DNA from: Petunia secreta
Taxonomy: Eukaryota > Streptophyta > Magnoliopsida > Solanales > Solanaceae
Assembly (NCBI GenBank): GCA_029990175.1
Contig: JARKIP010000006.1
Span: 2,728,001-2,792,000 of the forward strand
Reading direction: 5' to 3'
DNA: 64,000 nt
The notes under the pieces were generated by a model. The model had not been told where the DNA came from, made no database searches, and saw only the letters and a program-made list of their open reading frames with translations. Shown piece by piece: positions 1 to 10,602 of this stretch. The stretch's first letter is position 1. Each line of letters begins with the position of its first letter. Position numbers and translations under genes: made by a program.

Positions 1-138
1 TGTGTAGACTACTCAAATTTGAATAAGGCTTGCCACAAAAATTTATATTTGTAGCCACAGATCGATAGACTGATAGATTCCACGGCTGGACACAAGTTTT
101 TTACTTTCCTTGATACTTACTCAGGTTATAATCAGATT

Positions 139-591
139 TTGATGGAGCCTAAAGATCAAGAGAAAAAATCTTTCATCACCGACGAGGGAATATTTTGTTA
201 TAAAGTGATGTCATTTGGCCTTAAGAATGTGGGGGCGGCGTATCAAAGGTTAGTATGCCGCATGTCCAAAAAGTACATTGAGAAGTCGATGGAAGTATAC
301 ATCGATGATATGTTGGTAAAATTGGTTAGAGTAGAGGAGCACTTGGATCATTTGATAGAGGCTTTCGCTACCCTACGACAATACAATATGAAATTGAACC
401 CTGAGAAGTGTACTTTTGGTGTTAGTTCTGGCAAGTTCTTGGGCTTCATAGTGTCCAAGTGGGGGATAGAAGCCAACCCGAAAGATATCAAAGCAATAGA
501 AGCGATACCAGATATTTTCACAAGAACAAAGGAGTTTCAACACCTTACTAGCCGGGTAGCAGCCTTGAGTAGATTCATCTCAAGATCTTAG
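139..591 (+). pseudogene. Reverse transcriptase palm/thumb fragment (Tat-type)
   Basis: The translation carries the family landmarks of a Ty3 reverse transcriptase: FGLKNVGAAYQRL, then the metal-binding motif YIDDMLVK with both aspartates, then LNPEKCTFGVSSGKFLGFIVS and the start of the thumb/connection. The fragment is open for 150 codons. The upstream fingers part is present only as broken sequence (about 60-138, LIDSTAGHKFFTFLDTYSGYNQI, in which the usual LVD-A--H--LSFMDAYSGYNQI is recognisable). The enzyme would copy element RNA into cDNA in the virus-like particle. The frame ends at a TAG where the family normally continues into the connection and RNase H. Confidence 0.85.
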
Positions 592-1560
592 GAGCGATGC
601 CATAAGTTCTTTTCTTTCTTGAACAAGAACACAAACTTTGAATGGACCCCGGAGTCTCAACAAGTGCTGAGAGATTTGAAGCATTACTTGTCAAATGCTA
701 CACTACTTGCAAAACTAAAAGACGTGGAAACTTTGTTAATCTACCTTGCGGTATCTGAATTGTCCGTGAGTGCAGTACTGGTCCAAGAGGAGGAAGAAAA
801 ACAACATCTGATCTACAATGTCAGCCAATAGCTGCTTGTGCCGAGACCAGGAGCCCTCACTTAGAGAAATTGACATTTGCTTTAATCATTGTTGTCCGAA
901 AACTTCGACCCTATTTTCAATGCCACCCCATAGCTGTAGTCACCACCTTCTCATTGAGGAATATATTGCACTAATCAAAACTGTCCGGGAGGCTAACTAA
1001 GTAGGTTGTTGAGCTGAGCCAACATGATATCACTTATCAACCTTGCACGACCATTAATCCCATGTTATCCAATTTCGTGGCTGACTTTAATGCCCAAAGA
1101 CTCCCCGAGGCAGAGAAGAAAGAATTATTTTCAATGGTCCATTTTCTGGAGTTGGACACTTTATACAGACAGGGCTTCAAATATTAAAGGCTTTGGTCTT
1201 GATTTTGTCTTTGTGGCTCTTACAGGGAAAGGGTAAGGCATTCTATTAGACTTCATCCAGTTATAGACAATGAAGCCGAACATGAGGCTGTAATAGTAGG
1301 TTTAGAGCTTGCTAAAGAATTGGGAGTAGAAAGACTTGAGTTTAAAAGTGATTCACAGCTAATGGTGAATCAGATATTTGGGGATTTTACGGCTCGTTAG
1401 CTAGAATGCAACAACTCTTAACCAGAGTGAAGGAAATTTTGTCAAAGTTTCAAGAATGGAAAATTGAGCTGATTCCCCGATAGGAGAATGGAAAAGTGGA
1501 CGCCTTGGCAAATTTAGGTTCAGCTCGGCAATTGAAAAAAGTGAAAATTGATGTAAACTC
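592..1560 (+). pseudogene. RNase H plus second (plant-type) RNase H remnant
   Basis: The first part (619-831) reads FEWTPESQQVLRDLK and then LLIYLAVSELSVSAVLVQEEE, typical of the Ty3 RNase H entry. At 1153-1200 the sequence WTLYTDRASNIKGFG marks a second RNase H of the type that Tat elements acquired. It is followed at 1267-1375 by DNEAEHEAVIVGLELAKELG and SDSQLMVNQI in another frame, and at about 1458-1520 by WKIELIPR and DALANLGS. At least three frame changes and several stops break it. The duplicated RNase H is the basis for the Tat assignment. Confidence 0.75.
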
Positions 1561-1599
1561 GGTGCATCTCACTTAAGATTGACGCACCAAGTTATCTCA

Positions 1600-2203
1600 A
1601 ATTTGGATTCACTCTGTCAGATGATAAAAAAGAGGCTCAGAAGCTGAGAATCCAAGCAGTTCCATACAGTATGATTCGGGGAGAATTTTATAGAAAATTG
1701 CATAGTGGCCTGGTGGCTAAGTGTTTGGGTCCGGGACAGATTGAATACGCCATGAGAGAAGTACATGAGGGTGAATGTGGAAATCACTCCGGAGGAAAGT
1801 CGCTCACTAGGAAGCTTCTCAGAGCTGGATATTTTTTGCCAGATATCAACACGGATACCAGGGACTTTGTTAAGAAATGTGACAAGTTTCAATGCCATGT
1901 ACGAATGCTCCACCAGCAAGTAGAACCCTTACACTCAGTCTTGTCTCTATGGCCATTTATGAAATGGGGGATGGATATAGTTGGACCCCTCCCAAGGCAA
2001 AGGGTAATGTGCAGTTCTTGCTCGTGCTAACAGATTACTTCACCAAATGGGTAGAAGTGGGGGCTTTTGCAGAAGTTCGACAAAAGGAAGTCATAGACTT
2101 CATTTGGAAAAATACATTTGCAGATTTAATGTCCCAAAAGAAATCACATGTGACAACAGCCAGAAATTCATTGGCTCTAAAGTCTAAAAAATATTTCATT
2201 TAG
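1600..2203 (+). pseudogene. Integrase remnant (zinc finger and start of core)
   Basis: The zinc-finger region reads HEGECGNHSGGKSLTRKLLR and ends KKCDKFQCH. The family has CDKC at this point, so one zinc-binding cysteine is replaced by phenylalanine. The core begins WPFMKWGMDIVGPLP and, after a frame change near 1990, continues LVLTDYFTKWVEVGAFAEV. The frame is lost again around 2130 and ends near IGSKV, where the sequence becomes copia LTR. The enzyme would insert element cDNA into the genome; this copy lacks most of the core and the whole C-terminal domain. Confidence 0.8.
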
Positions 2204-2818
2204 TCAATATATTAAATTGTCAGTAATTTAATAATATTGATTGGTGCATGTAATCTTAACGTGCGGAGATAAATAAGATTTGATGGAAGAATTAAAAATT
2301 CAATTAAGGAGTGCAAGTATGAATTTCTAGTGGAAATAATCTGTAATATATTATGGAAAGGTTAATTCTAGAGAAAAAATTAATTCCACGATTGAAAGCC
2401 TTGTTTATTAATTTTGTGGTCCCTATTGTGACCGAATTCAATTAGGACTATAAGAGAGGTTTCTTTGTGAAAAAGAATCTTAGACAGTTTTGGAAAAGGG
2501 TTTTAACCCTCAAAACTATATAAAAGGGATTCTTACCAAAGGAAATGACACACGAAAATTATATTGTTGTTTTCCTCTTTCTGGAATATTTGTTCCACCC
2601 AAATATTATGGGTATGTGTATTATTCGGGCACACAATAGAAGACTGTAGAACTGAAGCAGACGATATACAGGCTAGATGACGAACTACTCGAAGGACTCG
2701 TGATTGGTTAAGAGGTATTCCATTTTATGGTTATGTAAAACTGAATTGTGTGCTAGTTGTCTAGATTACATGTGAGTCATGATCCTGGAATTGCTTCTAC
2801 CGTATATATATTCCTTCA
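2183..2818 (+). repeat. Copia 5' LTR, truncated at its left end
   Basis: This matches the last roughly 635 bp of the LTR at 23,673-24,985, including the shared CTCAAAACTATATAAAAGGG and the GAAGACTGTAGAAC-like tract. The first roughly 680 bp of the LTR are missing. It ends in CA at 2817-2818, two bases before the primer site, as expected of an LTR. Confidence 0.8.
2517..2527 (+). promoter_or_regulatory. TATA box of the copia LTR
   Basis: CTATATAAAAG lies about 300 bp before the LTR end and is conserved in the other LTR at 24,684-24,694. It is the likely core promoter for element RNA. Confidence 0.5.
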
Positions 2819-2820
2819 AT

Positions 2821-2832
2821 TGGTATCAGAGC
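2821..2832 (+). promoter_or_regulatory. Primer binding site, initiator tRNA-Met
   Basis: TGGTATCAGAGC is the standard complement of the 3' end of plant initiator tRNA-Met, the primer for minus-strand cDNA in many plant LTR elements. It sits two bases after the LTR end. Confidence 0.9.
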
Positions 2833-3124
2833 CTGCTCATATCTAACTAGATAACTAGGATTTCATGAAAGACAAAAGGAGGAAAGACCAACAATATTGG
2901 TTGATCGGCTACGACCTAAGAATCGTTGAAAGCTTGATCAAGAAACCTATTGAAGTTCTTTTCCTAAACTTTATTTATCAATTATGCAAAAGAGACGAAA
3001 AGAAAAAAGGTAAAAAGACGGTATATTGTCTTTTGGAATCGCCAAAGACATACAGTAAATAACAGTTTAAATTCTTGGCATTGAACATTGTTTCCCATGG
3101 CTTGTTAATTATTGTCCAATGGCG
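2833..3124 (+). other. Copia leader, no gene recognised
   Basis: This is sequence between the primer site and the insertion of element A. A 65-codon lysine-rich frame starts at 2865 but has no recognisable domain. It could be 5' leader or a decayed gag start. It continues after the insertion at 10,603. Confidence 0.35.
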
Positions 3125-3129
3125 ATCGG

Positions 3130-3877
3130 TGGTGCAAGCTAACTCGTTGAAGATGAAGCTTAGCAATGGAAAACAAATCAGCAGAAAATAAAGATAAGAG
3201 CAAGACAAATCTCTTGCTTTCGTTGAAATGAATCCGAGGAACTGGTCTCGGTTCAAACAACAGAGAAACAAGCAGATGCACCTATACTATGCAACAATCC
3301 TCAAGAAGAACTCATGCTTCTTGCAAACTGAATGACCAAGAAGAAAATGTTCAAACGATGACACCTAATGACACAAGTTATTTAAGTTCCCACAACGGGG
3401 TTCGGCTCCAACAGAAACACAATTAGCATTCAGCTAAATTCAACATTCATACAAAAACAAGATGTCTAGAAATGAAATGAAATGAGGTTTATATAGACAT
3501 TACTAAGGGCAAAATAGTAAAACGGTCACAGACAACCAATAGGAGTAAGCCACACAGGGCTGAATAAGTTGAGTATTAGGACACTCCTTCAGTCAAACAC
3601 TTGAATATCGAACACTTGACCTCAGACGCCCTCCCTTCGGTTGGTTTTCTACTTTACTCTTCAGCGTCGATGTTGAGTGTTCGGTCACTCCCTTTTTCGG
3701 GCTCGAGCTTGTAGATGAAACCTTCGAATCTTGAGCTCGGCCAATCAACTTCAAAATGGTTGCTTTCTCCCGACCAAGCCAATTGAATGTGAATATCATG
3801 CAACAACTTGGCTTGGCTTCGTGTCATCGGCCTCGATTGGATTGAACACTTGATCAGCAAGTGTTCGGGCTGCATCA
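3130..3877 (-). repeat. Element A LTR, downstream (3') copy
   Basis: 748 bp, TG...CA termini. It aligns throughout with 9870-10,597, with scattered substitutions and small gaps. For example the ACAAAAACAAGATG segment is shorter in the other copy. Confidence 0.92.
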
Positions 3878-4711
3878 TCCCCCCCTCTTGAGAGGATTTC
3901 GTCCTCGAAATCTCGAAATCGAGCCGTCTTCAGTCTCTGATGCTTGGCCTACAACACAAGGAGTTAAGTCAGCAACATTGAAGGTGTTGGACACATTATA
4001 CGCACCTGGGAGGTTGATCACATAAGCATTGCTATTGATTTTGCTCAGCACTTGAAACAGGCCATCCCCTCGAGGAGCCAACTTTCATTTTCTTTGGTTC
4101 GGAAAATATTCCTTTCGGAAGTGAACCCACACCCAATCTCCCTTCTTTAACTCCAACTTCTTGTGCCCCTTGTTTTTCTTCGTTGCCATTTTGGAATAAG
4201 CTTCCTCGAGGTTCTTCTTCACCTTTACATGCAAGTCGATCAAGGCAGTGGCTCGTTGAGTACCTTCAAAATCAATAACAGAATCTCGAGGTAATGGGTT
4301 AAATCAAGTGGAATTAAAGGGTTAAAACCATACACATATTCGAACCGAGTCATTCCAATCATTCGATACATAGTTCGATTCTATGCAAATACCATCATGG
4401 GCAATAGATCAGCCAGTTTCCGACTTTACCTTTGGTCATAGCTCGAAGCAGAGCTCCTAAGATTCGGTTGACTACCTAGGTCTGTCCATCAGTCTGAGGA
4501 TGGTGAGACGTCGAGAATAGTTATTTGGTGCCGAGGGCACCCCATACACATTTCTAAAAATGACTCAAGAATTTTGAGTCTCGATCACTCACAATAGTAC
4601 GAGGCACACCATGCAATGTCAACACATTCGAAATAAACGAAGTAGCTACATGTTGTGCATCATCACACTTTTTGCAAGGAATAAAGTGAGCCATTTTGGG
4701 AAAATGGTCGA
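3875..4711 (-). pseudogene. Element A integrase core and C-terminal domain, broken
   Basis: The C-terminal part (3875-4081) reads LFQVLSKINSNAYVINLPG and then NTFNVADLTPCV, the conserved tail of many plant Ty3 integrases. No chromodomain follows that I can see. Between 4082 and 4711 the core can be followed only in pieces over several frames. This end of the polyprotein lies next to the polypurine tract, as expected. Confidence 0.7.
3878..3894 (-). promoter_or_regulatory. Polypurine tract of element A
   Basis: On the minus strand this reads CTCTCAAGAGGGGGGGA, directly before the 3' LTR. It is the primer for plus-strand cDNA synthesis. Confidence 0.8.
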
Positions 4712-5365
4712 CTACAACAAAGATGCTATCATGTCCACCTCCGGCCTCAGTAACTCCATAACAAAATCAATGGATATATCAACCCACTGTCGATTAGGAA
4801 CAGGTAACGGAGTGTACAAACCATGAGGGTTGGACCTTGATTTAGCTTTCTTGCAATCTATAAAAGCATTGCAAAGATTTTCCACATCTCTTTGCATTTT
4901 TGTCCAATGGAACTTCTCGGTCAAGATACCAAGAGTTTTGTCGACACCAAAGTGTCCCATTAAGCCTTCAGAGTGAGCTTCTCGAACCAAAAGCTCTCTC
5001 CACGATGACACAGGCACACAAACCCTCCCATTATTGAAGAGGTAGCCATGGTGCCACTGATATTTCTCAAACCTTCGGCCACTCAAGATTGCGTCACGGA
5101 TGCTTTTCAGTTTGGGATCATATTCATACCTCGAATTGATGCTTTCGAATCCCATGAGCCTTGAGGCGAGAGTGGTCGCTAAGGCAAATTTCCTTGATAG
5201 CGCATCGGCCACAACATTGTCTTTTCTCTTTTTGTAATGAATTACATAGGAAAAGCTCTCAATAAATTCCACCCACTTGGCATGTCTTCGATTTAATTTT
5301 TTCTGGCCTCGGAGATGTTTCAAAGGCTCATGATCACTTTTAATCACAAACTCTCTCGGCCACAA
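4712..5365 (-). pseudogene. Element A RNase H end and integrase zinc finger
   Basis: A 217-codon frame. It opens with the RNase H segment FVIKSDHEPLKHLRGQKKLN and the NVVADALSR motif that ends RNase H in Ty3 elements. It continues into the integrase N-terminal domain HSEGLMGHFGVDKTLGIL. The cysteine pair normally spaced CxxC is disturbed here (CNAFIDC), so zinc binding is doubtful. The start of the core follows (WVDISIDFVMEL). The frame is lost at about 4712. Confidence 0.82.
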
Positions 5366-5371
5366 ATAATG

Positions 5372-5815
5372 CTACCAATGGGTGAGTGCTCGAATGAGAG
5401 TATACAACTCCTTGTCATACGTAGAGTAATTCAAGGTTGCACCCTTAAGCTTTTCGCTAAAATAAGCGATCAGCTTCGATTCCTGCATCAGCACTCCTCC
5501 GATCCCAACTCCGGGCGCATCACACTCGACCTGGAATGCTTTGCCGAAGTCAGGGAGTTGCAACAATGGGGCAGAAGTAAGCCTCCATTTCAACTCTTGG
5601 AAAGCCCTCTCTTGGGACTCTCCCCATACAAATGGATGGTCTTTCTTTACCAGCTCGGTTAAAGGAGCTGCCTCGGTGCTAAAGTCACGAACAAACCTTT
5701 GGTAAAAGCTAGCTAACCTATGGAAGCTACGAACTTGAGATACCGAGGTTGGAGTCGGCCAATCTTTGATAGCCTCGACTTTTGGCTCATCGACTTCAAC
5801 ACCATTAGCACTCAC
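5372..5815 (-). pseudogene. Element A RT thumb and RNase H start
   Basis: A 147-codon frame with VEAIKDWPTPTSVSQVRSF, FYQRFVRDFSTEAAPLTEL, FQELKWRLTSAPLLQLPDF and the RNase H start ECDAPGVGIGGVLMQ. In the last motif the usual DASG reads DAPG. It is followed by YFSEKLKGATLNYSTYDKE with the catalytic glutamate context. The frame is separated from the RT palm by a frame change between 5815 and 5897. Confidence 0.85.
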
Positions 5816-5896
5816 GATGAATCCTAGAAAGACTACATGTTCGACACAAAAGGCACATTTCTTGAAGTTAGCATATAACTCTCTTCTCTAAGGGTT

Positions 5897-6721
5897 TCAA
5901 GACCCTAGCCTTAAGTTTTCGACATGTTCATTCACAGAGTTACTATAAAAAAATATGTCATCGAAGTAAACGACAACAAACTTATTTATGAATGGCTTGA
6001 GCACATGGTTCATCAATCGCATGAATGTGCTCGGTGTGTTAGAGAGGCCAAAAGGCATCACTAACCATTCATAGAGATCGAATTTGGTCTTGAATGTGGT
6101 TTTCCACTCATCTCTGGGTTTCATTCGAATTTGATGGTAACAGGACTTGAGGTCTATCTTCGAAAAGCATGAACAACCACTTAACTCATCTAGCATGTTA
6201 TCTAATCGAGGGATATGATGACGATACTTTACCGTGATTTTTTGGACTGCTCGGCAATCAACACATATTCGCCATGTTGCATCTTTCTTCGGGACAAGGA
6301 TAACAGGAACGACGCAAGGACTCAAGCTCTCCCGAATAAGGCCCTTGTTTAGCAATTCATCCACCTGCTATTGGAGCTCCGTGATGTCATCGGGATTACA
6401 CTGGTATGCAGGCTTGTTGGGGATTTGAGACCCCGAAATGAAATCAATTTGGTGCTCGATTCCTCTCAATGGAGGCAATCCACCTGGCATTTCTTCGGGA
6501 AACATGTTTCCGAAGTTCTGCAAAACACTTTGAACAGCACTAGGCAAAGGGTTATCGTAAGAAAAATCATCATTAGAGTTTAGAAAGATACCCTTGTGTA
6601 TGAGGCAAATCATCAGTTGACTGTTGTCGTTACCTCGTAGATACTCACCCGGTTGCATGATTGCACAAATATTTCTTACCTCGGGCGGTGAGTTTGTCTT
6701 CGGCCACAATTTTTGTCCCAA
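5897..6721 (-). pseudogene. Element A reverse transcriptase palm and upstream linker
   Basis: The 5897-6364 frame holds LIRESLSPCVVPVILVPKKD, WRICVDCRAVQKITVKYRH, FSKIDLKSCYHQIRM, MPFGLSNTPSTFMRLMN and the active site VVVYFDDIFFY with both aspartates kept. The preceding 117 codons (6368-6721, another frame) carry the conserved linker NFGNMFPEEMPGGLPPLRGIEHQIDF that leads into RT. Although the catalytic pair is intact, the frame is broken on both sides. Confidence 0.88.
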
Positions 6722-7100
6722 TGGGAAACTTAGCTTTGGCCGCTTCTTTCAGCTCTTTCATTCTTTTATAGTCCTCGTTGACTTGTTTCAGAGACAATGG
6801 TTTGAGTATGAAAGTCTCCCCTCCGAGCTTAGCAGCGTAAGTGTTGGATCGTCCGTTATGAATAACCGACCGATCATACTGCCATGGTCAACCCTATAGC
6901 AAATGACAAGCTTGCATCGGTATCACATCCAACGTCATCTCATCTTTATAATCTTCTACTTTGAACTTGATCCACACTTGCTTGACAACCTTCAACTCTC
7001 CACATTCATTTAACCTTCAACACTTGCTTTGAGGTAGGTAGTCCCAATTGTGAAACCAAAGTTTGGCTCACCACATTTGCACAACTACCCGAATCAATAA
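6722..7100 (-). pseudogene. Element A protease region, broken
   Basis: On the minus strand the segment around 7080-7110 encodes an IIDSG-type aspartic protease active site, continuing from the gag end. Downstream sequence resembles the protease-RT linker (FILKPLSLKQV-type and YAAKLGGETF-type words) but in several frames. The protease would cut the Gag-Pol polyprotein. Confidence 0.55.
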
Positions 7101-7751
7101 TCATCGAACAAACTTTCCCCCTACTCGACACCATGCATGGAAAAGATTTTCTCTTTGGTTGTCTTCTTCCTCAAGAGTCATGCAGCTCAAATTTCTTCGA
7201 ACCACAAGAAATATTTCCGGATGATCAGCTTCGGCAGCTTCACGACCGTCATCATTTTTAGCTCGATCAGTCTCCTCGACATTTTTGTCCTCGGTGTTAC
7301 TCGCTTGCTCATGGACGGTCCCATATTCGAGAAAAAGCATAACTTTGCAAGTTGGATACTCTTTTGCCATGTGACCATAACCCTTGCATTTATGATACTG
7401 AATATTCGAAGCACTAGGAGTATTGAGTTGAACTTTGTCTCCCACTTCTCTTGATTGGTTAACGGTCACTCCCCTCTGGAAGGGTTTCTTCAGATCTCGG
7501 CCAGTGTTGGCACTTGTTGAGTTCAGACTCTTCCAATCTTTTCCTCGGTTCAGTGAAGTCGAAGTAGTGACTCCTCGATACCAGTTTGTAATGTCGTCCT
7601 TCACCCATTTTTCAGCTTCGATGGTAGCATGGAACATATCTTCCAAAGTTTGATACACATGCAGCCTCAATTGAGATGACACATCTCGAGCCAAGCCATT
7701 TTTAAATCGAATGATGGCTTGTTCATCATCTTCTTCCATATAAAGAGCCAA
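7101..7751 (-). pseudogene. Element A Gag C-terminal half with damaged zinc knuckle
   Basis: A 216-codon frame. EQAIIRFKNGLARDVSSQLR and VYQTLEDMFHATIEAEKWV are typical of the end of the retrotransposon gag domain. The RNA-binding knuckle reads YHKCKGYGHMAKEYPTCK; the canonical CxxCxxxGHxxxxC has lost its first cysteine (Y) and another zinc-binding position. An acidic linker follows, then MTLEEEDNQRENLFHAWCRVGGK just before the protease. Confidence 0.8.
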
Positions 7752-8137
7752 TCAAATTCTTTCGAGCTCATTATAGTATTCTTCAACCGATTTGGACCGT
7801 TGTTTCAACTCGAAGAGCTTTCGAAGTTGTTCCTGCCGATATTTGGCATTCACATACTTAGCATCCATTGCTCTCTTCAACTGCATCCATATGGTAACCT
7901 CGGGATAAGTATTCCTTCATCTCAACCTTTTGTCAGCTTCCCACCATGTTGATGCATATGCCTCGAACGAAGCAATAAGATGTGCAGCTTTTCTCTCTTC
8001 GGTCATCTCATAGTTCCTCTGAAGGGTGGAATAGTGATCTTGACACTGTTCAAGTTTGAATCTCGAACACTTCGGATCGGTTCCAGATACTCATCATAAT
8101 AGTCATCAGCCTCACGCTCAAAATATCGATCAATAGT
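7752..8137 (-). pseudogene. Element A Gag middle part, frame lost
   Basis: Sequence between the two readable Gag segments, with no long open frame. By position it should hold the capsid-like domain. Words such as KQRSKSVEEYYNELERI can be followed only through stops. Confidence 0.45.
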
Positions 8138-8674
8138 TTACCTGCCTTCATTGAACGAACGGTGGCTCATTTTTAACTTCGACCTCGAGAATTCTCCTTC
8201 TTCGACCCCTTCATCAATGACCACGGCTGGTCTTCGGGCCCTTGGAAGTGATAATGTTTGACCTCGGGGAATGCCCAAGTTTTGATGATCAGCTTGGGGA
8301 TTGCCCAAGTTTTGTTGTTCCACTTGGGGATTACCCAAGTTGTGTTGCCCAGCTTGGGGATTGCCTAAGTGTTTTTCAGCTCGGGGATTGCCCATAACTT
8401 CATTTTGAATAGTCTCGTTCTTCAACCGTTGTTGTCGAACAAGCTCAGCAAGTTGCTCAGGTTTCTTCGGAGTGGAGTTGCTAGTTCCAGGAGCAGACCC
8501 AGGTAAAGCTACGGATACACTCCCTTGCTCGAGATTAGCTACTCGAGCACTCACTCCTCTTACCTCGGCATTGATGCCTTGTATCGCAGCCATGAGATTG
8601 CCTAACGACACCTCGGGTGCTTCAATGCCCTTGCCATCGCCTCCATTCCCAGCCATGGCACCTGCACAAATCAA
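8138..8674 (-). pseudogene. Element A Gag N-terminal part with 10-residue repeats
   Basis: A 178-codon frame opening with MICAGAMAGNGGDGKG. A coiled-coil-like segment follows (LGNLMAAIQGINAEVRGVSA). Then come about four or five repeats of a 10-residue unit of the type LGNPQAxQxN, encoded by 30-bp repeats at about 8262-8395. An EEGEFSRSKLKM tail ends it. The start could be the second methionine (MAGNGGDGKG). Repeats of this kind expand by slippage and probably change Gag length between copies. Confidence 0.7.
8262..8395 (-). repeat. 30-bp tandem repeat inside element A gag
   Basis: Units starting CTTGGGGATT recur at 8293, 8323 and 8353, with diverged units on both sides (CTCGGGGAT). The 30-bp period keeps the reading frame. 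Confidence 0.85.
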
Positions 8675-9854
8675 AAACCAAGAAAATGGTAAGGTTAGAA
8701 ATCACCTCACACACTTCCTTACTTTTATTGGGTGGCGCTTGGGTCTACTCAATATAGTAGGTTTGGTCACTCAAGAACTTGTAGCCAATGGCTTCCTCGG
8801 CTGATCAATTTCTCTGAGTTCCTTCGAATTTGACAAGTTACACTGTCTCCTTCGGAAAGAGTGAAATGATGTTGACTTGATGGAATAGACACTATTTAAT
8901 TGCGCTTGGGAAGTCAAAGAATTTTCTACGAAATTTTGACTTCGATCACCCTTTCGCACGAGTTCCTATAAGCTCAAACAAGTTAGTATGACCTCGAGTA
9001 GAAAGATTTACTCCAGAGATGCATTAACGAGAATTTATCAAACACAAGAAAAGTGATAACCTAGAAGAATCTACCCTTCAATTCCTTGTTTTGGAAACCC
9101 CGGTCCCGTCACCTCTGTACGGACAAGTGGTCCCTCCTTGGTACAGATTAGGGTTTAACCTTATCCACTTTCTCTTTTCTAGCAGACAAAATTTTCACCT
9201 GGGGTTTTGAATTTAACGCTTCACCCCTTTCTACTTCAATGGAACAATGAACATCTTACTCCGGCGTACAGACAAAATTTAACGTTGTTCACAGTCCTCG
9301 ATCTTAACAGACTTTGGGTTGTTATTCACTCCGGTCACTTTCAACGTCGGAGGAAATCAGTTCCAAGAATCGAGCTAAGAACAGCTTCACTTCGTCCGTA
9401 CACTATTACTATTTAACAATTTTCCGGCGTACAGACGGTGGTTTGAAACAAGGAACTTCGAATTTTAAGCTCAAAATACAACCCAAATCAAATACAACCA
9501 CCAGTTTCTAACGACACACCAAAATTCAAACTGGGGTTTCCAAACATCAACGCCACAATAGAACAATCCAAAATCGACGAGAAACCCTAGTCGATAATCA
9601 GAGTACAACAAGTGCTCATTTGAACCCTTGGACAGTGGTGAATCCAAATCCTGTGTTGTTTAATCCAAACAACCAACAACAAACACAAATTTTTGATTTT
9701 CTTCTTTTTACTTTTTTACTTTTTTACTTTTTTTTGGTAATAAAAACACAACAGTAACAACAACAATCAACTAAGATGAAGCTGAAATTGAAAGACGCAA
9801 ACGCACGAGATAAAGACGAACATGATTAGGGTTGTAAGAACAAGCCCAAACTGT
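8675..9854 (-). other. Element A 5' leader
   Basis: Between gag and the primer site. No supported gene. It contains homopolymer-like T/A runs at about 9700-9735, and several repeated motifs (CGTACAGAC, TTCACTCCGG) that suggest small duplications. Confidence 0.5.
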
Positions 9855-9866
9855 GCTCTGATACCA
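9855..9866 (-). promoter_or_regulatory. Element A primer binding site, initiator tRNA-Met
   Basis: The plus strand reads GCTCTGATACCA, so the minus strand is TGGTATCAGAGC, three bases inside the 5' LTR. Confidence 0.92.
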
Positions 9867-9869
9867 AGA

Positions 9870-10597
9870 TGGTGCAAGCTAACTCGGTGAAGATGAAGCT
9901 TAGCAACCGAAAACAAATCCGTAGAAAATACAGATAAGAGCAAGACAAATCTCTTGCTTTCGTTGGAATGAATCCAAGGAACTGGTCTCGGTTCAAACAA
10001 TGGAGAAATAAGAAGATGCACCTATACTATGCAAAAATCCTCAAAAAGAACTCATGCTTCTTGCAAATTGAATGACCAAGAAGAAAATGTTCAAACGATG
10101 ACACCGAATGATACAAGTTCTTTAAGTTCCCACGACGGGGTTCGGCTTCAATGGAGACACAATTAGCATTCAGCTAAATTCAACATTCATACAAAAAGAT
10201 GTCTACAAATAAAATGAAATGAGGTTTATATAGACATTACTAAAGGCAAAATAGTAAAACGGTCACATACGACCAATAGGAGTAAGCCACGTAGGCTGAA
10301 TAAGTTGAGTGTTCCGACACTTCTTCAGTCGAACACTTGACCTCGGACGCCCTCACTTCGGTTGGTTTTCTACTTTACTCTTTAGCGTCGATGTTGAGTG
10401 TTCGGTCACTCCCTTCTTCGGGCTCGAGCTTGTAGATGAAACCTTCGAATCTTGAGCTCGGCCAATCAACTTTAGAACGGTTACTTTCTCTCGACCAAGC
10501 CAATTGAATGTGAACATCATGCAACAACTTGGCTTGGCTTCTTATCATCGGCCTCGATAGATTGAACATTTGATCAGCACGTGTCCGGACTGCATCA
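9870..10597 (-). repeat. Element A LTR, upstream (5') copy
   Basis: 728 bp, with the same termini as 3130-3877. It is followed by the second copy of ATCGG. Confidence 0.92.
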
Positions 10598-10602
10598 ATC
10601 GG

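Larger units (their letters stand above)
1..2203 (+). mobile_element. Ty3/gypsy Tat-type retrotransposon fragment, internal pol part
   Basis: Decayed pol of a Ty3/gypsy element on the plus strand, in the order reverse transcriptase, RNase H, a second RNase H, integrase. A second RNase H between the first one and the integrase is the hallmark of the Tat/Ogre lineage. No LTR of this element is visible. It enters at the window edge and stops within the integrase core, where a copia LTR takes over at 2180-2203. Many stops and frame changes show that it is dead. Confidence 0.8.
3125..10602 (-). mobile_element. Complete gypsy element A with 5-bp target duplication
   Basis: Ty3/gypsy element on the minus strand, 7,468 bp (3130-10,597), flanked by ATCGG at 3125-3129 and 10,598-10,602. 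Both LTRs start TGGTGCAAGC and end GCTGCATCA in plus-strand reading. Primer site, gag, protease, RT, RNase H, integrase and polypurine tract are in the normal order on the minus strand. It carries many stops and frameshifts, so it is structurally complete but cannot encode its own proteins. Element B at 25,236 belongs to the same family. Confidence 0.92.

Noticed and set aside
1..2203. Endogenous pararetrovirus
   Set aside because: RT is followed by two RNase H domains and an integrase, which is Ty3/gypsy order; pararetroviruses lack integrase, and no movement or coat protein is seen.
2821..2832. tRNA gene fragment
   Set aside because: It is the 12-base primer site after an LTR; no cloverleaf around it.
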